DNA from: Bacteroidetes bacterium UBA6221
GTDB lineage: Bacteria > Bacteroidota > Bacteroidia > Chitinophagales > Chitinophagaceae
Assembly (NCBI GenBank): GCA_002421685.1
Contig: DISB01000022.1
Span: forward strand, 1 to 28,714
Reading direction: 5' to 3'
DNA length: 28,714 nucleotides
Both the position numbers and the translations under genes were made by a program. Shown in pieces: positions 1 through 7,181 of this stretch (positions within the stretch are counted from its first letter, which is position 1; each line of letters opens with the position of its first letter). The notes below the pieces were generated by a model. The model did no database searches. It had not been told where the DNA came from and was given only the letters and a program-made list of their open reading frames with translations.

Positions 1-219
1 AACCCCGCCAGGGAGGAAGTAAAGATATCCTTCGATAAACTGGAGGGCAGGGCGCAACTGAAACTTACAAGCATTACCGGCCAGGTGATATTCAGCAAAG
101 ATGTAAATGCTTCAACAGGCAGTATAACCATTCCGCTGCACGACATACCCGCCGGCATATACATAGCCGAACTGCAAAGCGACAACGCAAGATTTACCGA
201 AAAACTCATAGTGGAATAA
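1..219 (+). CDS. C-terminal end of a T9SS-secreted protein (partial, 5' end outside window)
   Basis: This open frame enters from the left edge and gives 72 residues before a TAA stop. It begins with NPA and then shows the beta-strand pattern of a type A T9SS C-terminal sorting domain: ITGQVIF, then IPAGIYIAEL, then the closing KLIVE. In this family the domain directs export of the cargo across the outer membrane by the type IX secretion system and is then removed or replaced by a surface anchor. The functional part of the protein lies outside the window, so its role cannot be named. A hairpin terminator follows 22 bases after the stop. Confidence 0.85.
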   Translation, partial: NPAREEVKISFDKLEGRAQLKLTSITGQVIFSKDVNASTGSITIPLHDIPAGIYIAELQSDNARFTEKLIVE

Positions 220-241
220 TCCTCTATTGATCAAAGCAGTC

Positions 242-270
242 CCTCTCACGCTCCGGCGTGAGGGGACTTT
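242..270 (+). terminator. Rho-independent terminator after the T9SS gene
   Basis: A 10-bp stem (242-251 with 256-265, one G-U pair) closes a UCCG tetraloop of the stable UNCG type. A short T stretch and an A-run follow. It separates the T9SS gene from the small-peptide genes. Confidence 0.65.
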
Positions 271-284
271 AAAAAAATCAGACA

Positions 285-479
285 ATGAAAAAACTAAATA
301 GAACAATACTGCTCACTGCATTACTGCTTACTGTCAACTGCTTATTGCCCACCGCGCAAGCCCAGGGTCCCGGTTTTGACGAAGATGTGGAGGATACCCC
401 ATTAGATGGAGGTGTGACCTTGATTGCCGCCGCTGCCTTGGGTTACACTGTGAAAAAAATGGCATGGAAAAGAAAGTAA
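285..479 (+). CDS. small PID-CTERM-like sorted peptide, 64 aa
   Basis: The protein begins with a clear signal peptide (MKKLNRTILLTALLLTVNC, ending near TAQAQ at residues 23-27). An acidic spacer (FDEDVEDT) follows, then PLDGG at about residues 38-42, a short hydrophobic segment (VTLIAAAALGYTV) and a basic tail (KKMAWKRK). This order matches the short Bacteroidota proteins known for a PID-CTERM sorting domain, where a P-[IL]-D-GG motif precedes a transmembrane segment and positive residues. Here almost the whole mature protein is the sorting signal. No exosortase-like enzyme is visible in the window. Two more tiny membrane proteins follow at once, which suggests a co-transcribed module. The molecular role is unknown. 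Confidence 0.7.
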   Translation: MKKLNRTILLTALLLTVNCLLPTAQAQGPGFDEDVEDTPLDGGVTLIAAAALGYTVKKMAWKRK

Positions 480-489
480 ATAAAGAATT

Positions 490-603
490 ATGCAAACAAG
501 GGGAGTGAAATTAAAAGTCGTCATTGCAATACTACTTATAACGAATGTTGTCGTATTAGGCATAGCAGCGTATAGTATTTTCTTACTGATTACATGTAAA
601 TGA
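490..603 (+). CDS. 37-aa single-pass membrane peptide (hypothetical)
   Basis: This frame starts at an ATG 10 bases after the previous stop and encodes 37 residues. There is a short basic N-terminus (MQTRGVKLK), one long hydrophobic helix of about 25 residues, and a TCK end. Its TGA stop overlaps the ATG of the next gene in an ATGA arrangement, typical of translational coupling, and this is the main reason to believe it is real. I recognise no family. It could be a small membrane partner of the PID-CTERM-like peptide upstream. Its small size makes chance occurrence possible. Confidence 0.5.
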   Translation: MQTRGVKLKVVIAILLITNVVVLGIAAYSIFLLITCK

Positions 604-782
604 CACGAAAGACCAAACGAAATAGCCGGCGTTTGTTGCTGGCGTTCACTGCTGTATTGGTTTTGGCACTGGTCGCCTCATTTGAGCTTGACTTGCTCGG
701 GCCCGCATATTACCTATTGCTGGCATTGTGCATAGTGGTGCTCATAGTATTACTGGTACTGCTGGAAATGGATAAGGCATAA
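600..782 (+). CDS. 60-aa two-pass membrane protein (hypothetical)
   Basis: The start codon overlaps the previous stop (ATGA). A strongly basic N-terminus (MTRKTKRNSRR) is followed by two hydrophobic helices, roughly residues 12-28 and 34-55, separated by a short turn containing ELDLLGP. The tail EMDKA is acidic. By the positive-inside rule both ends would be cytoplasmic or nearly so. I do not recognise a family. It is the last gene of an apparent three-gene small-peptide run (285-782), and the next gene, an aminopeptidase, starts 86 bases later. Confidence 0.55.
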   Translation: MTRKTKRNSRRLLLAFTAVLVLALVASFELDLLGPAYYLLLALCIVVLIVLLVLLEMDKA

Positions 783-868
783 CTGTGAATATTTCTTTCC
801 CGGACAACACTTGCAGGCCTTGTCTTGTTTTTTCCTACCTTCACACCACTTTTTTTAAAAATGCAGAG

Positions 869-2167
869 ATGAAATATCTACCAATTACGCCAAAGCTATA
901 CGAGCAGAACAGGAAAAGGTTTATCAAAAAAATGAAACCCAATTCGGTTGCCATATTTCCGGGCAACCCAGTTTTGTCTACCAACGGTGATGCTATATAT
1001 ACCTACCAGCCTAACTCAGACGTTGTATGGCTTTCGGGCATTGTGCAGGAAAAATCTATGGTCATATTATACCCCGACAATCCTGATAAGTCTGCACGCG
1101 AAGTGCTGGTGCTGCTGCGCCCCAACGAGCACCTGGAAAAATGGGAGGGCCACAAACTGCGTAAGGACGAGGCGACAAACATATCGGGCATTGAAAATAT
1201 TCAGTGGCTGGACAGCATAGACACAACACTACAAGTGATGATGCACCACGCGGATAACGTGTACCTGAGCAGCAACGAAAACGACAGGCTGGATACCTCC
1301 CTGCTCCGCACCGACCTGAACTTTGTACACAATTTTATGCAGCGCTACCCCCTGCACCGCTACGAGCGCGCAGCGCGCATTATGAAAGAGCTGCGCGGCA
1401 TCAAAACAGCTGAAGAGATTGAAGTAGTAAAGCAGGCCATAGACATTACACACAAAGCCTTTCGTCGTGTGCTGCAATTTGTGCGTCCCGGTGTAATGGA
1501 GCATGAAATAGAAGCGGAGATAACCCACGAGTTCCTGCGCAACCGCGCTACCCGCCACGCTTACGATTGCATCATCGCATCAGGCGACAGGGCAAGGGTA
1601 TTGCACTATGTAGAGAACAACCAGGAGTGTAAAGACGGAGAATTGCTGCTGATGGACTTTGGCGCATATTACGGCAATTATGCCGCCGACCTGACGCGCA
1701 CCATACCCGTAAATGGTAAGTTCAGCAAGCGCCAGAAGGAAGTATATAACGCAGTGCTGCACCTGCATAATTATGCTAAAAGCATATTAAAGCCGGGTAT
1801 CTCCGTTGTGGATTATACCAACAAAGTAGGTACGGAAGCGGAAAAGCAGTGTATGAAACTGGGCCTGATAACCAAGACTGACGTTAAGAACCAGGATCCT
1901 GCAAATCCTGCATACCGTAAGTATCTGTACCACGGCATATCGCACCACCTGGGCATAGACGTGCATGATATAGGTACACGTACCGAACCGGTGCAGGCGG
2001 GGATGCTGTTTACCGTAGAGCCGGGCCTGTATATAGAAGAAGAGCAAATGGGTATTCGCATAGAGAACAACATCTGGCTCACAAGAACAGGGCATATCGA
2101 CCTGTTCAAAGGCATACCGGTAACTGTAGAAGAAATAGAAGCCGCGATGAAACGGCAGAAGAAATAA
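869..2167 (+). CDS. pepP: Xaa-Pro aminopeptidase (aminopeptidase P, M24B)
   Basis: The 432-residue protein should release N-terminal residues that precede proline, using a dinuclear metal centre in the pita-bread fold. The N-terminal third is the aminopeptidase P N-domain, and the catalytic domain fills the rest. The five metal ligands are visible: Asp in LLMDFGAYYG (about 262), Asp in AADLTRT (about 273), His in GISHHLGIDVHD (about 358), Glu in FTVEPGLYIE (about 383) and Glu in IRIENNIWL (about 398). The frame is open from a GTG at 785, but the ATG at 869 gives the normal family N-terminus and leaves room for a promoter. Length is typical for the family, and a strong terminator follows. Confidence 0.93.
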   Translation: MKYLPITPKLYEQNRKRFIKKMKPNSVAIFPGNPVLSTNGDAIYTYQPNSDVVWLSGIVQEKSMVILYPDNPDKSAREVLVLLRPNEHLEKWEGHKLRKDEATNISGIENIQWLDSIDTTLQVMMHHADNVYLSSNENDRLDTSLLRTDLNFVHNFMQRYPLHRYERAARIMKELRGIKTAEEIEVVKQAIDITHKAFRRVLQFVRPGVMEHEIEAEITHEFLRNRATRHAYDCIIASGDRARVLHYVENNQECKDGELLLMDFGAYYGNYAADLTRTIPVNGKFSKRQKEVYNAVLHLHNYAKSILKPGISVVDYTNKVGTEAEKQCMKLGLITKTDVKNQDPANPAYRKYLYHGISHHLGIDVHDIGTRTEPVQAGMLFTVEPGLYIEEEQMGIRIENNIWLTRTGHIDLFKGIPVTVEEIEAAMKRQKK

Positions 2168-2179
2168 GCCCCCATCTTT

Positions 2180-2213
2180 TTAAAAGCGTGCTGAACTTTC
2201 GGCACGCTTTTAA
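2180..2213 (+). terminator. terminator after aminopeptidase P
   Basis: A perfect 12-bp inverted repeat (TTAAAAGCGTGC at 2180-2191 with its complement at 2202-2213) surrounds a 10-base loop. The A-rich and T-rich stem ends suit termination in either direction. Confidence 0.8.
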
Positions 2214-2217
2214 GTTT

Positions 2218-2225
2218 TATATTTG
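2218..2225 (+). promoter_or_regulatory. -7 promoter element TATATTTG for the beta-barrel gene
   Basis: TATATTTG matches the Bacteroidota sigma-A -7 consensus TAnnTTTG exactly. It lies 18 bases before the ATG at 2244, directly behind the preceding terminator. No clear -33 TTG is visible. Confidence 0.55.
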
Positions 2226-2243
2226 AAGCAACAAACGCGCGAA

Positions 2244-3125
2244 ATGAAAAAACTGTTTATCCCTTTCCTGGCTTGCCTGTGTGCCTGTTCATCTGCAAAT
2301 GCCCAAAAGTTTTACTTCCGCGGTGGATTGGGGTATGCGATATCACACGGCGGTGCAGGGCAGAGCACTGTTTCAGGAAATACAGGTAACGTCTTTCCTT
2401 TGCAGGGTAATTACAGCAGTACGCAAATACCGGGAACAACAACGGAGTCTTTCAAACTGCAGCGTGTATCCTTTACTTCCGGCCTGCAGGGCATATTGGG
2501 GTTAGGCCTGATGTTCAACAAGAGCATTGGGGTTGACCTGGCTGCGAGCGTAGGGCTTGCCACCAGGACCAATAAAGCATCCGTTTACCAGGAGCGTGCC
2601 GGCATTCGCGAATCACTGAACGTTACGCAACAGGCCAACATGCCTTTATTCCTTACGCCTTCACTGGTTATACAAACTGATGGCAAAATAAAAGCCTACG
2701 CGAGAGGTGGCATCGTTTTCCCGGTAAAAGCAGATATGACCCAGGAGATAAGGTATATTCAAGAACTCTTCAACCAGCAGACTAACGCCTGGGAACGGAC
2801 AACTTATGACTGGACAGAGGATTTCAGTATGCGGCTGAACCCGGGCGTTTCCGGCTCGATAGGGATGAAACTGACCGTGGGTAAAAATGTGACGGTTTGG
2901 GGCGAACTGTACCTGCTGGCCATGACTTTATACTTCAAACAGTCGGAGCTAACCTCTTACGCAGAAAACGGTGAAAGCATACTTGGACAGATAGCTCCCT
3001 CAAACAGGATCACGAATTACGAGTTTAAAGCCAATAATTCCGGTAATACCAATACAAGCCCCACCTACCAGGTGCCTTACGGCAATTTCGGTTTCCACGC
3101 CGGTGTTATGGTCGATTTAAAATAG
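2244..3125 (+). CDS. outer-membrane beta-barrel protein, 293 aa
   Basis: The protein opens with a signal peptide (MKKLFIPFLACLCACSSANAQ) with a likely signal peptidase I site before QKF. The mature part has alternating polar and apolar strands and Gly/aromatic-rich turns (FYFRGGLGYAISHGGAGQ, GLGLMFNKSIGVDLAASVGL, YGNFGFHAGVMVDLK), and its last strand ends near the C-terminus as outer-membrane barrels do. It resembles the porin-family/OmpW-like barrels common in Bacteroidota, but no specific substrate can be inferred. The Cys residues near the signal end leave a lipoprotein reading possible though less likely. The ATG at 2244 is chosen over an upstream in-frame TTG at 2223 because it begins the signal peptide. 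The gene converges with the DUF4293 gene, with only 5 bases between the stops. Confidence 0.75.
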   Translation: MKKLFIPFLACLCACSSANAQKFYFRGGLGYAISHGGAGQSTVSGNTGNVFPLQGNYSSTQIPGTTTESFKLQRVSFTSGLQGILGLGLMFNKSIGVDLAASVGLATRTNKASVYQERAGIRESLNVTQQANMPLFLTPSLVIQTDGKIKAYARGGIVFPVKADMTQEIRYIQELFNQQTNAWERTTYDWTEDFSMRLNPGVSGSIGMKLTVGKNVTVWGELYLLAMTLYFKQSELTSYAENGESILGQIAPSNRITNYEFKANNSGNTNTSPTYQVPYGNFGFHAGVMVDLK

Positions 3126-3130
3126 CCCTT

Positions 3131-3583
3131 TTAACGCAACCTGTCGGCAGCCCGTACCAGCTTTTCATCCCTCCTGATACCACTGATGGCCATGGCCAGG
3201 AATACAATAGCCGCTACAGGTAAAAATGATGCTATGCCATAAGACGTGCTTTGAGATGGCATGTTGAACTTGGCCAGGAAGGAATCTTTAAAAAAAGTGA
3301 GGTGAAAGGCGATGAAGCCGATATTTAAAACAATGGCCAGCAACGACATATTTACCTGGCGTTTGCGATTCTTAAACATGAAAATGGCAACTAATGGCAA
3401 AGCCACAACCACGATAGCCAACACCGCCATGATATAACTATACTCCAGCAGTTTTACTCCTTTGGTTACCTCGGCGCCCGTTGCAGGATCTACATAGCTG
3501 ATGTTGAGTATGTTGAACATAAAAACCCCTGCGCTGAATATTGCAGCTAACAGTAACCATACCGATTGAATTCTTTGTATCAT
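3131..3583 (-). CDS. DUF4293 family membrane protein
   Basis: This 150-residue protein begins MIQRIQSVWLLLAA and ends in the family-typical IRRDEKLVRAADRLR, both hallmarks of DUF4293. Four hydrophobic helices are visible at about residues 7-27, 48-70, 78-98 and 115-135, so it is an inner-membrane protein. The family is nearly confined to Bacteroidota and its function is unknown. The gene follows serS on the same strand by 72 bases and may be read through from it. A short GCCCTAAGGGC inverted repeat lies just before its start (3590-3600). Confidence 0.85.
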   Translation of the reverse strand: MIQRIQSVWLLLAAIFSAGVFMFNILNISYVDPATGAEVTKGVKLLEYSYIMAVLAIVVVALPLVAIFMFKNRKRQVNMSLLAIVLNIGFIAFHLTFFKDSFLAKFNMPSQSTSYGIASFLPVAAIVFLAMAISGIRRDEKLVRAADRLR

Positions 3584-3655
3584 AAACCCGCCCTAAGGGC
3601 TTTTTAATAGTTAAAAATAATATTATTGACCGTTAACCTCCTAAGAGTACCAGCC

Positions 3656-4918
3656 TTAATTGATCACCGGGCTGCCGAAATAGGTATGCAGTATTTCTGG
3701 CAGTTTTATTCCTTCCGGCGTTTGATTATTCTCTAATAAACATGCCATGATACGCGGCAAAGCCAGCGAACTGCCATTGAGCGTGTGCGCCAGTTGCGGT
3801 TTACCATTTTCGTCCCTGTATCTTATTTTCATCCTGTTGCTCTGGAATGTTTCGAAATTGGAAACGGAGCTTACTTCCAGCCATCGCTCCTGCGCCGCGC
3901 TGTACACTTCAAAGTCATAAGTGAGGGCCGAAGTAAAGCCCATATCGCCGCCACAAAGCCGCAGAATGCGGTATTGCAGGTTCAGCGCCTGCAACAGGCT
4001 TTCCACATGGCCTACCATTTCTTCCAACACTTCGTAGCTTTTTTCCGGATGTACGATTTGCACTATCTCTACCTTATCAAACTGGTGTACCCTGTTCAAC
4101 CCACGTACGTCTTTGCCGTATGAGCCGGCTTCGCGGCGGAAGCAGGGCGTATATGCCGTCATCTTTACCGGCAATTCGCTGATGATAGTGTCCCGGTAAA
4201 TGTTGGTAACAGGCACCTCGGCGGTAGGTATCATATAATAATTGTCCTGCGTCAGGTACATCTGGCCCTCCTTGTCGGGCAGTTGCCCCGTACCGTAGGC
4301 GGTTTCCTCGTTCACCATGTAGGGCGGATAATATTCAATGTACCCGGCATTGATATTATGATTGAGAAAGAGGCTGATAAGTGCACGTTGCAACCTGGCG
4401 CCTTTCCCTATATAAACCGGGAATCCGCTCCCGGTTATTTTTGTGCCTAATTCAAAATCTATCAACCTGTATTTTTCCGCCAGTTCCCAGTGCGGCAGTT
4501 TCTGCGCAACCAGGTTGGGTGTACTACCCCCCTGGCGTACTATTTCATTTTCTTCGGGTGTCTTCCCAAACGGTACGCTGCCGTGCGGCAGGTTGGGCAA
4601 TTTCACCAGGTTGTTATGCAGTTCTTTCTCCAGCTCGTCCAGCAGTTCGCCCAGCGTTTTGGTCTTTTCTTTATTCTGTGCTACCGTAGCTTTTATTTTT
4701 TCGGCTTCCTCCTTATTGCCCGATGCCATCAACTTGCCTATCTCTTTCGACGCGGCATTGGTAGCCGCCAGCAGGCTATCGTTCTCCGCCTGCAGGCCGC
4801 GACGCTTTTCGTCCAGCCCTATGATGCGGTCCACCAGTTCCAATTCCTTAAAATTCCTTTTTTCCAGTCCCGCGACTATTAAATCCCTGTTCTGCCTGAA
4901 TAATTGTATCTGAAGCAT
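3656..4918 (-). CDS. serS: serine--tRNA ligase
   Basis: The 420-residue enzyme charges tRNA-Ser (and tRNA-Sec where present) with serine. The N-terminal 100 residues form the long antiparallel coiled coil that grips the tRNA long arm (KEIGKLMASGNKEEAEKIKA region). The class II core follows: the serine-binding TAEVPVTN, motif 2 in CFRREAGSYGKDVRGLNRVH, and motif 3 in LNGSSLALPRIMACLLEN. Length fits the family. The frame extends seven codons upstream to a TTG, but the ATG at 4918 (MLQIQLFRQN) is the conserved start. A perfect -7 element lies 18 bases upstream of it. Confidence 0.97.
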   Translation of the reverse strand: MLQIQLFRQNRDLIVAGLEKRNFKELELVDRIIGLDEKRRGLQAENDSLLAATNAASKEIGKLMASGNKEEAEKIKATVAQNKEKTKTLGELLDELEKELHNNLVKLPNLPHGSVPFGKTPEENEIVRQGGSTPNLVAQKLPHWELAEKYRLIDFELGTKITGSGFPVYIGKGARLQRALISLFLNHNINAGYIEYYPPYMVNEETAYGTGQLPDKEGQMYLTQDNYYMIPTAEVPVTNIYRDTIISELPVKMTAYTPCFRREAGSYGKDVRGLNRVHQFDKVEIVQIVHPEKSYEVLEEMVGHVESLLQALNLQYRILRLCGGDMGFTSALTYDFEVYSAAQERWLEVSSVSNFETFQSNRMKIRYRDENGKPQLAHTLNGSSLALPRIMACLLENNQTPEGIKLPEILHTYFGSPVIN

Positions 4919-4936
4919 TTGTCTATTGTTACGCGG

Positions 4937-4944
4937 CAAATTTA
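4937..4944 (-). promoter_or_regulatory. -7 promoter element TAAATTTG for serS
   Basis: On the minus strand this reads TAAATTTG, a perfect TAnnTTTG element, 18 bases before the serS ATG. An imperfect palindrome (ACTGT-TG-ACAGT at 4950-4961) lies just upstream of it. Confidence 0.65.
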
Positions 4945-4993
4945 ATGTTTACTGTTGACAGTCGGCGGTTATGCAATAAGGTCTGAGGGTAAG

Positions 4994-5044
4994 ACCCCCT
5001 ATTTTGTTCCGCCTGGAAACAAAATAGGGGTCCTGGAAACAAAA
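4994..5044. repeat. inverted and direct repeat cluster upstream of serS
   Basis: A 13-bp perfect inverted repeat (CCCCTATTTTGTT at 4996-5008 with its complement at 5018-5030) encloses a 9-base loop and can be extended by a bulge. The 13-mer CCTGGAAACAAAA occurs twice, at 5012-5024 and 5032-5044. The structure lies between the 57-aa frame and the serS promoter and has no T-run on either side, so it is not a typical terminator. It may be a dispersed repeat or an RNA structure. Confidence 0.6.
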
Positions 5045-5055
5045 AACGCCATGTT

Positions 5056-5229
5056 CTATCCAGCAGCGCCCTTCCCAAGTAGCTGATAAACAATAGGTTG
5101 AGCGTTTTGTTCCCATTTGTTTCCTGGTTTTTGACGTAAAATTTTTTCCGGAGTATAAAAAAGTCCCTCGCTGAGGGACAGGGGTATATTGCCGACTACG
5201 ACGGGTGAAATGCATGGTTTAATTTTCAT
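5056..5229 (-). CDS. possible 57-aa small protein (hypothetical)
   Basis: A 57-codon frame starts at the ATG at 5229 and ends at TAG. The product begins MKIKPCISPVVVGNIP and ends IVYQLLGKGAAG. It has balanced composition, a single Cys and no membrane segment or signal peptide. Support comes from a perfect -7 element (5277-5284) about 48 bases upstream, an A-rich leader before the ATG, and its position inside a stretch of nearly 400 bases that otherwise lacks a gene. Against it, the frame contains a GTCCCTC/GAGGGAC hairpin (5163-5179), and the region has repeat character, so it may be a dispersed element that happens to be open. No family is recognised. Confidence 0.35.
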   Translation of the reverse strand: MKIKPCISPVVVGNIPLSLSEGLFYTPEKILRQKPGNKWEQNAQPIVYQLLGKGAAG

Positions 5230-5246
5230 AGGTATTGTTTTATTCA

Positions 5247-5262
5247 GGCCGTTGCAACGGCC
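5247..5262. repeat. 16-bp perfect palindrome GGCCGTTGCAACGGCC
   Basis: This perfect palindrome lies between the -7 element at 5277-5284 and the ATG at 5229 on the minus strand, so it would be in the 5' leader of that transcript. It could also serve as a weak terminator for the M50 gene read from the right. Confidence 0.6.
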
Positions 5263-5276
5263 AACTGTTATTAGTA

Positions 5277-5284
5277 CAAATATA
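5277..5284 (-). promoter_or_regulatory. -7 promoter element TATATTTG before the 57-aa frame
   Basis: On the minus strand this is a perfect TAnnTTTG. It lies downstream of the M50 protease gene and points toward the small frame and serS, which suggests a separate transcript there. Confidence 0.55.
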
Positions 5285-5337
5285 CGTCAATTATGCGATA
5301 AATAGAAATGTTTTTTTCGGAGTTATTGTCATTTCGG

Positions 5338-6432
5338 TTAAAAGATTTGCCTTGCCGGCCTGGCTTTTAATATCATAATGTATTCGATAATATTGTCCTG
5401 GTCGATGGCGCCAATGACATGATTATCCTTTGTTACCAGCAGCATAGCATATTTTTCTGCCTGTATCATCATCAGCGCTTTATCAAGAGGCTCAGCTACG
5501 TCAATAAAACCAAGTTTTCTATCCGCGGCTTCCCCCACGGTAGCATCTTTGCCTTTTTCGTGAAGCGCTCTTACTATGCCGTCGCTATTGAGCATGCCTG
5601 CCGGTACGTTATTGCCGCCCACTACCAGGAAACGTTTGACCTGGCTGTTCAGAAGCATATCTATGGCCTTGTCTATATGGTCGGCTTCCTGCAATACAGG
5701 CACCTCTTTCATGGTTATCTCGCCAACAGTATGGCCTTTCAGTACTGTTTCTATTTCTACCTGGCCGGCTTCCGCCTGCGCTGAAAAGATGATAAACAAG
5801 CCAATGACCACCAGGAAAGGATTGAGATATAGCCCCAGGAGAATGAACCCTATGGCCAATACCTGTCCTACCCTGGCGGATATCTTTGTAGCACGCAGCC
5901 TGTCCATCCTCATGCCGAGGAGCGCCCTCAGTACCCTGCCGCCATCCATAGGGAAGGCCGGTAGCAGGTTGAACAATACCAGGTAAATATTGGCCACCGC
6001 CAACATATACAGGAAGTTGGCCGATTGTATAAAAGTCATTTCCGCTTCGGGTAAGGCAGTAAGCGAAAACCCAAGCAAGGCGTATAGCAATAAGAATATA
6101 ATTACATTGACCAGCGGGCCAGCGAGCGCTACCACTAGTTCGTGTGCGGGTTTCTCAGGCATATTCTCCAGCCTTGCCACGCCGCCTATAGGCAGCAGGG
6201 TAATATCTTTCGTCTCTATCTTATATCTTTTCGCTGCAATGGCATGCCCCAACTCGTGGAGGGTGACACATACGAACAAAGCCAGGACAAAAAGCACCGG
6301 CCAGATAAGTTGTTCAGGCCCCAGGCCCTGCATGATACTGCCGGCTATTACCCATAATATGATGAGGGGGAAGGTCCAATGTATAAAAATGTCTATCCCT
6401 GCAACCTTGCCTATCCGTAATGAATATTTCAT
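5338..6432 (-). CDS. M50 site-2 zinc metalloprotease with CBS domains
   Basis: This 364-residue polytopic membrane protein matches the SpoIVFB/site-2 protease group that cleaves substrates within the membrane. The zinc-binding HELGH is at residues 59-63, and the third-ligand motif (FNLLPAFPMDGG, Asp about 163) sits in a later helix. About six hydrophobic helices cover residues 10-215. The last 140 residues form a CBS domain pair (VGEITMKEVPVLQEADHIDK onward, then FIDVAEPLDKALMMIQAEKY), which in such proteases usually senses adenine nucleotides. No anti-sigma factor or other evident substrate gene is adjacent. A near-consensus -7 element (GAAATTTG, 6457-6464) lies 24 bases upstream of the start. 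Confidence 0.93.
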   Translation of the reverse strand: MKYSLRIGKVAGIDIFIHWTFPLIILWVIAGSIMQGLGPEQLIWPVLFVLALFVCVTLHELGHAIAAKRYKIETKDITLLPIGGVARLENMPEKPAHELVVALAGPLVNVIIFLLLYALLGFSLTALPEAEMTFIQSANFLYMLAVANIYLVLFNLLPAFPMDGGRVLRALLGMRMDRLRATKISARVGQVLAIGFILLGLYLNPFLVVIGLFIIFSAQAEAGQVEIETVLKGHTVGEITMKEVPVLQEADHIDKAIDMLLNSQVKRFLVVGGNNVPAGMLNSDGIVRALHEKGKDATVGEAADRKLGFIDVAEPLDKALMMIQAEKYAMLLVTKDNHVIGAIDQDNIIEYIMILKARPARQIF

Positions 6433-6534
6433 AAACGGGCGTTTTTAGATGAATAACAAATTTCGGGATAGCAGGCGATATCACAATGATAAATGCTATG
6501 TACCGCGATGACGGTTCTCAGTAATTTTAAAGGC

Positions 6535-6577
6535 AAAGCGTCGCAGGCCGATATCTGCGGCCGCGCGACGCTTTTTT
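6535..6577. terminator. terminator hairpin between the AhpD-like and M50 genes
   Basis: A 10-bp stem (AAAGCGTCGC at 6535-6544 with 6565-6574) encloses a second GGCCG/CGGCC stem. A T-run follows on the plus strand and a weaker T-rich stretch on the minus strand. It ends the minus-strand ECF42 module. Confidence 0.75.
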
Positions 6578-6619
6578 CTAAACCCGGAAGATTGGCACCC
6601 GGGCGTAGTTGGGTTTTGC

Positions 6620-7105
6620 TTATAGAATAGCTACCTGTTTTGCCTGCTCTTCAAACTGGCCGGGCTGATACCCTCCTGCCGGTGTGCGGAAAGCTACATT
6701 AACACGGTTGTACCCGTTGATGGCAATAGCGCCCAATGTAAGGTCTACCAGCTCTTCCTCAGTAAAATGCCTTAATGCTTCTTCATAAACATCATCGGGC
6801 ACATGACAGGCCGTCACTGCCTCTGCCCAGGCCAGGGCGCTTCGCTCCCTATCGATAAAAAACGGCGTTTCGCGCCATGCGTTCAGTGCATACAATCTTT
6901 GTTCCGTTTCCCCTTTTGCACGCAGGTCTTTCGAGTGCATATCCAGGCAAAAGGCACAGCCATTTATTTGCGATACCCTGAAATAAACCAACTCCAGCAA
7001 GGACTGCCCTACAGATGATTTGGACAAGTGAGCCCCTAATGCGTGCAGACCATTGAATTTTTTAGCATGTTTTTCGAATACATTAATTCTCTGTTTCATT
7101 TCCAT
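6620..7105 (-). CDS. AhpD-like carboxymuconolactone decarboxylase family protein
   Basis: The 161-residue protein has the AhpD core CxxCxxxH: Cys50, Cys53 and His57 in NGCAFCLDMH. This is the thiol pair used in peroxidase-type members of the family. The C-terminal helical part contains the conserved LVDLTLGAIAINGYNRVNVAF. It probably acts as a cytoplasmic alkylhydroperoxidase-like reductase; a true decarboxylase role is unlikely given the Cys pair. I place the start at the ATG at 7105 (MEMKQRINVF), after an A-rich stretch; the ATG at 7099 is also possible, and the longer frame to 7153 gives an implausible N-terminus. It follows the ECF42 sigma gene by 76 bases on the same strand and likely belongs to its operon. 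Confidence 0.88.
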   Translation of the reverse strand: MEMKQRINVFEKHAKKFNGLHALGAHLSKSSVGQSLLELVYFRVSQINGCAFCLDMHSKDLRAKGETEQRLYALNAWRETPFFIDRERSALAWAEAVTACHVPDDVYEEALRHFTEEELVDLTLGAIAINGYNRVNVAFRTPAGGYQPGQFEEQAKQVAIL

Positions 7106-7181
7106 TTTGTTTTTATTGTTACTGTATATCACAATAAGTACCGGGAGAGACAAAACTGGACAGAGGCGTGGTAATTATTTT

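Noticed and set aside
785..868. N-terminal extension of aminopeptidase P from a GTG at 785
   Set aside because: The extra 28 residues are Cys/Phe/Thr-rich and absent from the family's usual N-terminus; the ATG at 869 fits better.
4949..5215. 88-aa minus-strand open frame before serS
   Set aside because: Its composition is Arg/Cys/Tyr-rich and unlike neighbouring proteins, it covers the repeat cluster and the serS promoter region, and an alternative frame with its own promoter (5056-5229) is more protein-like.
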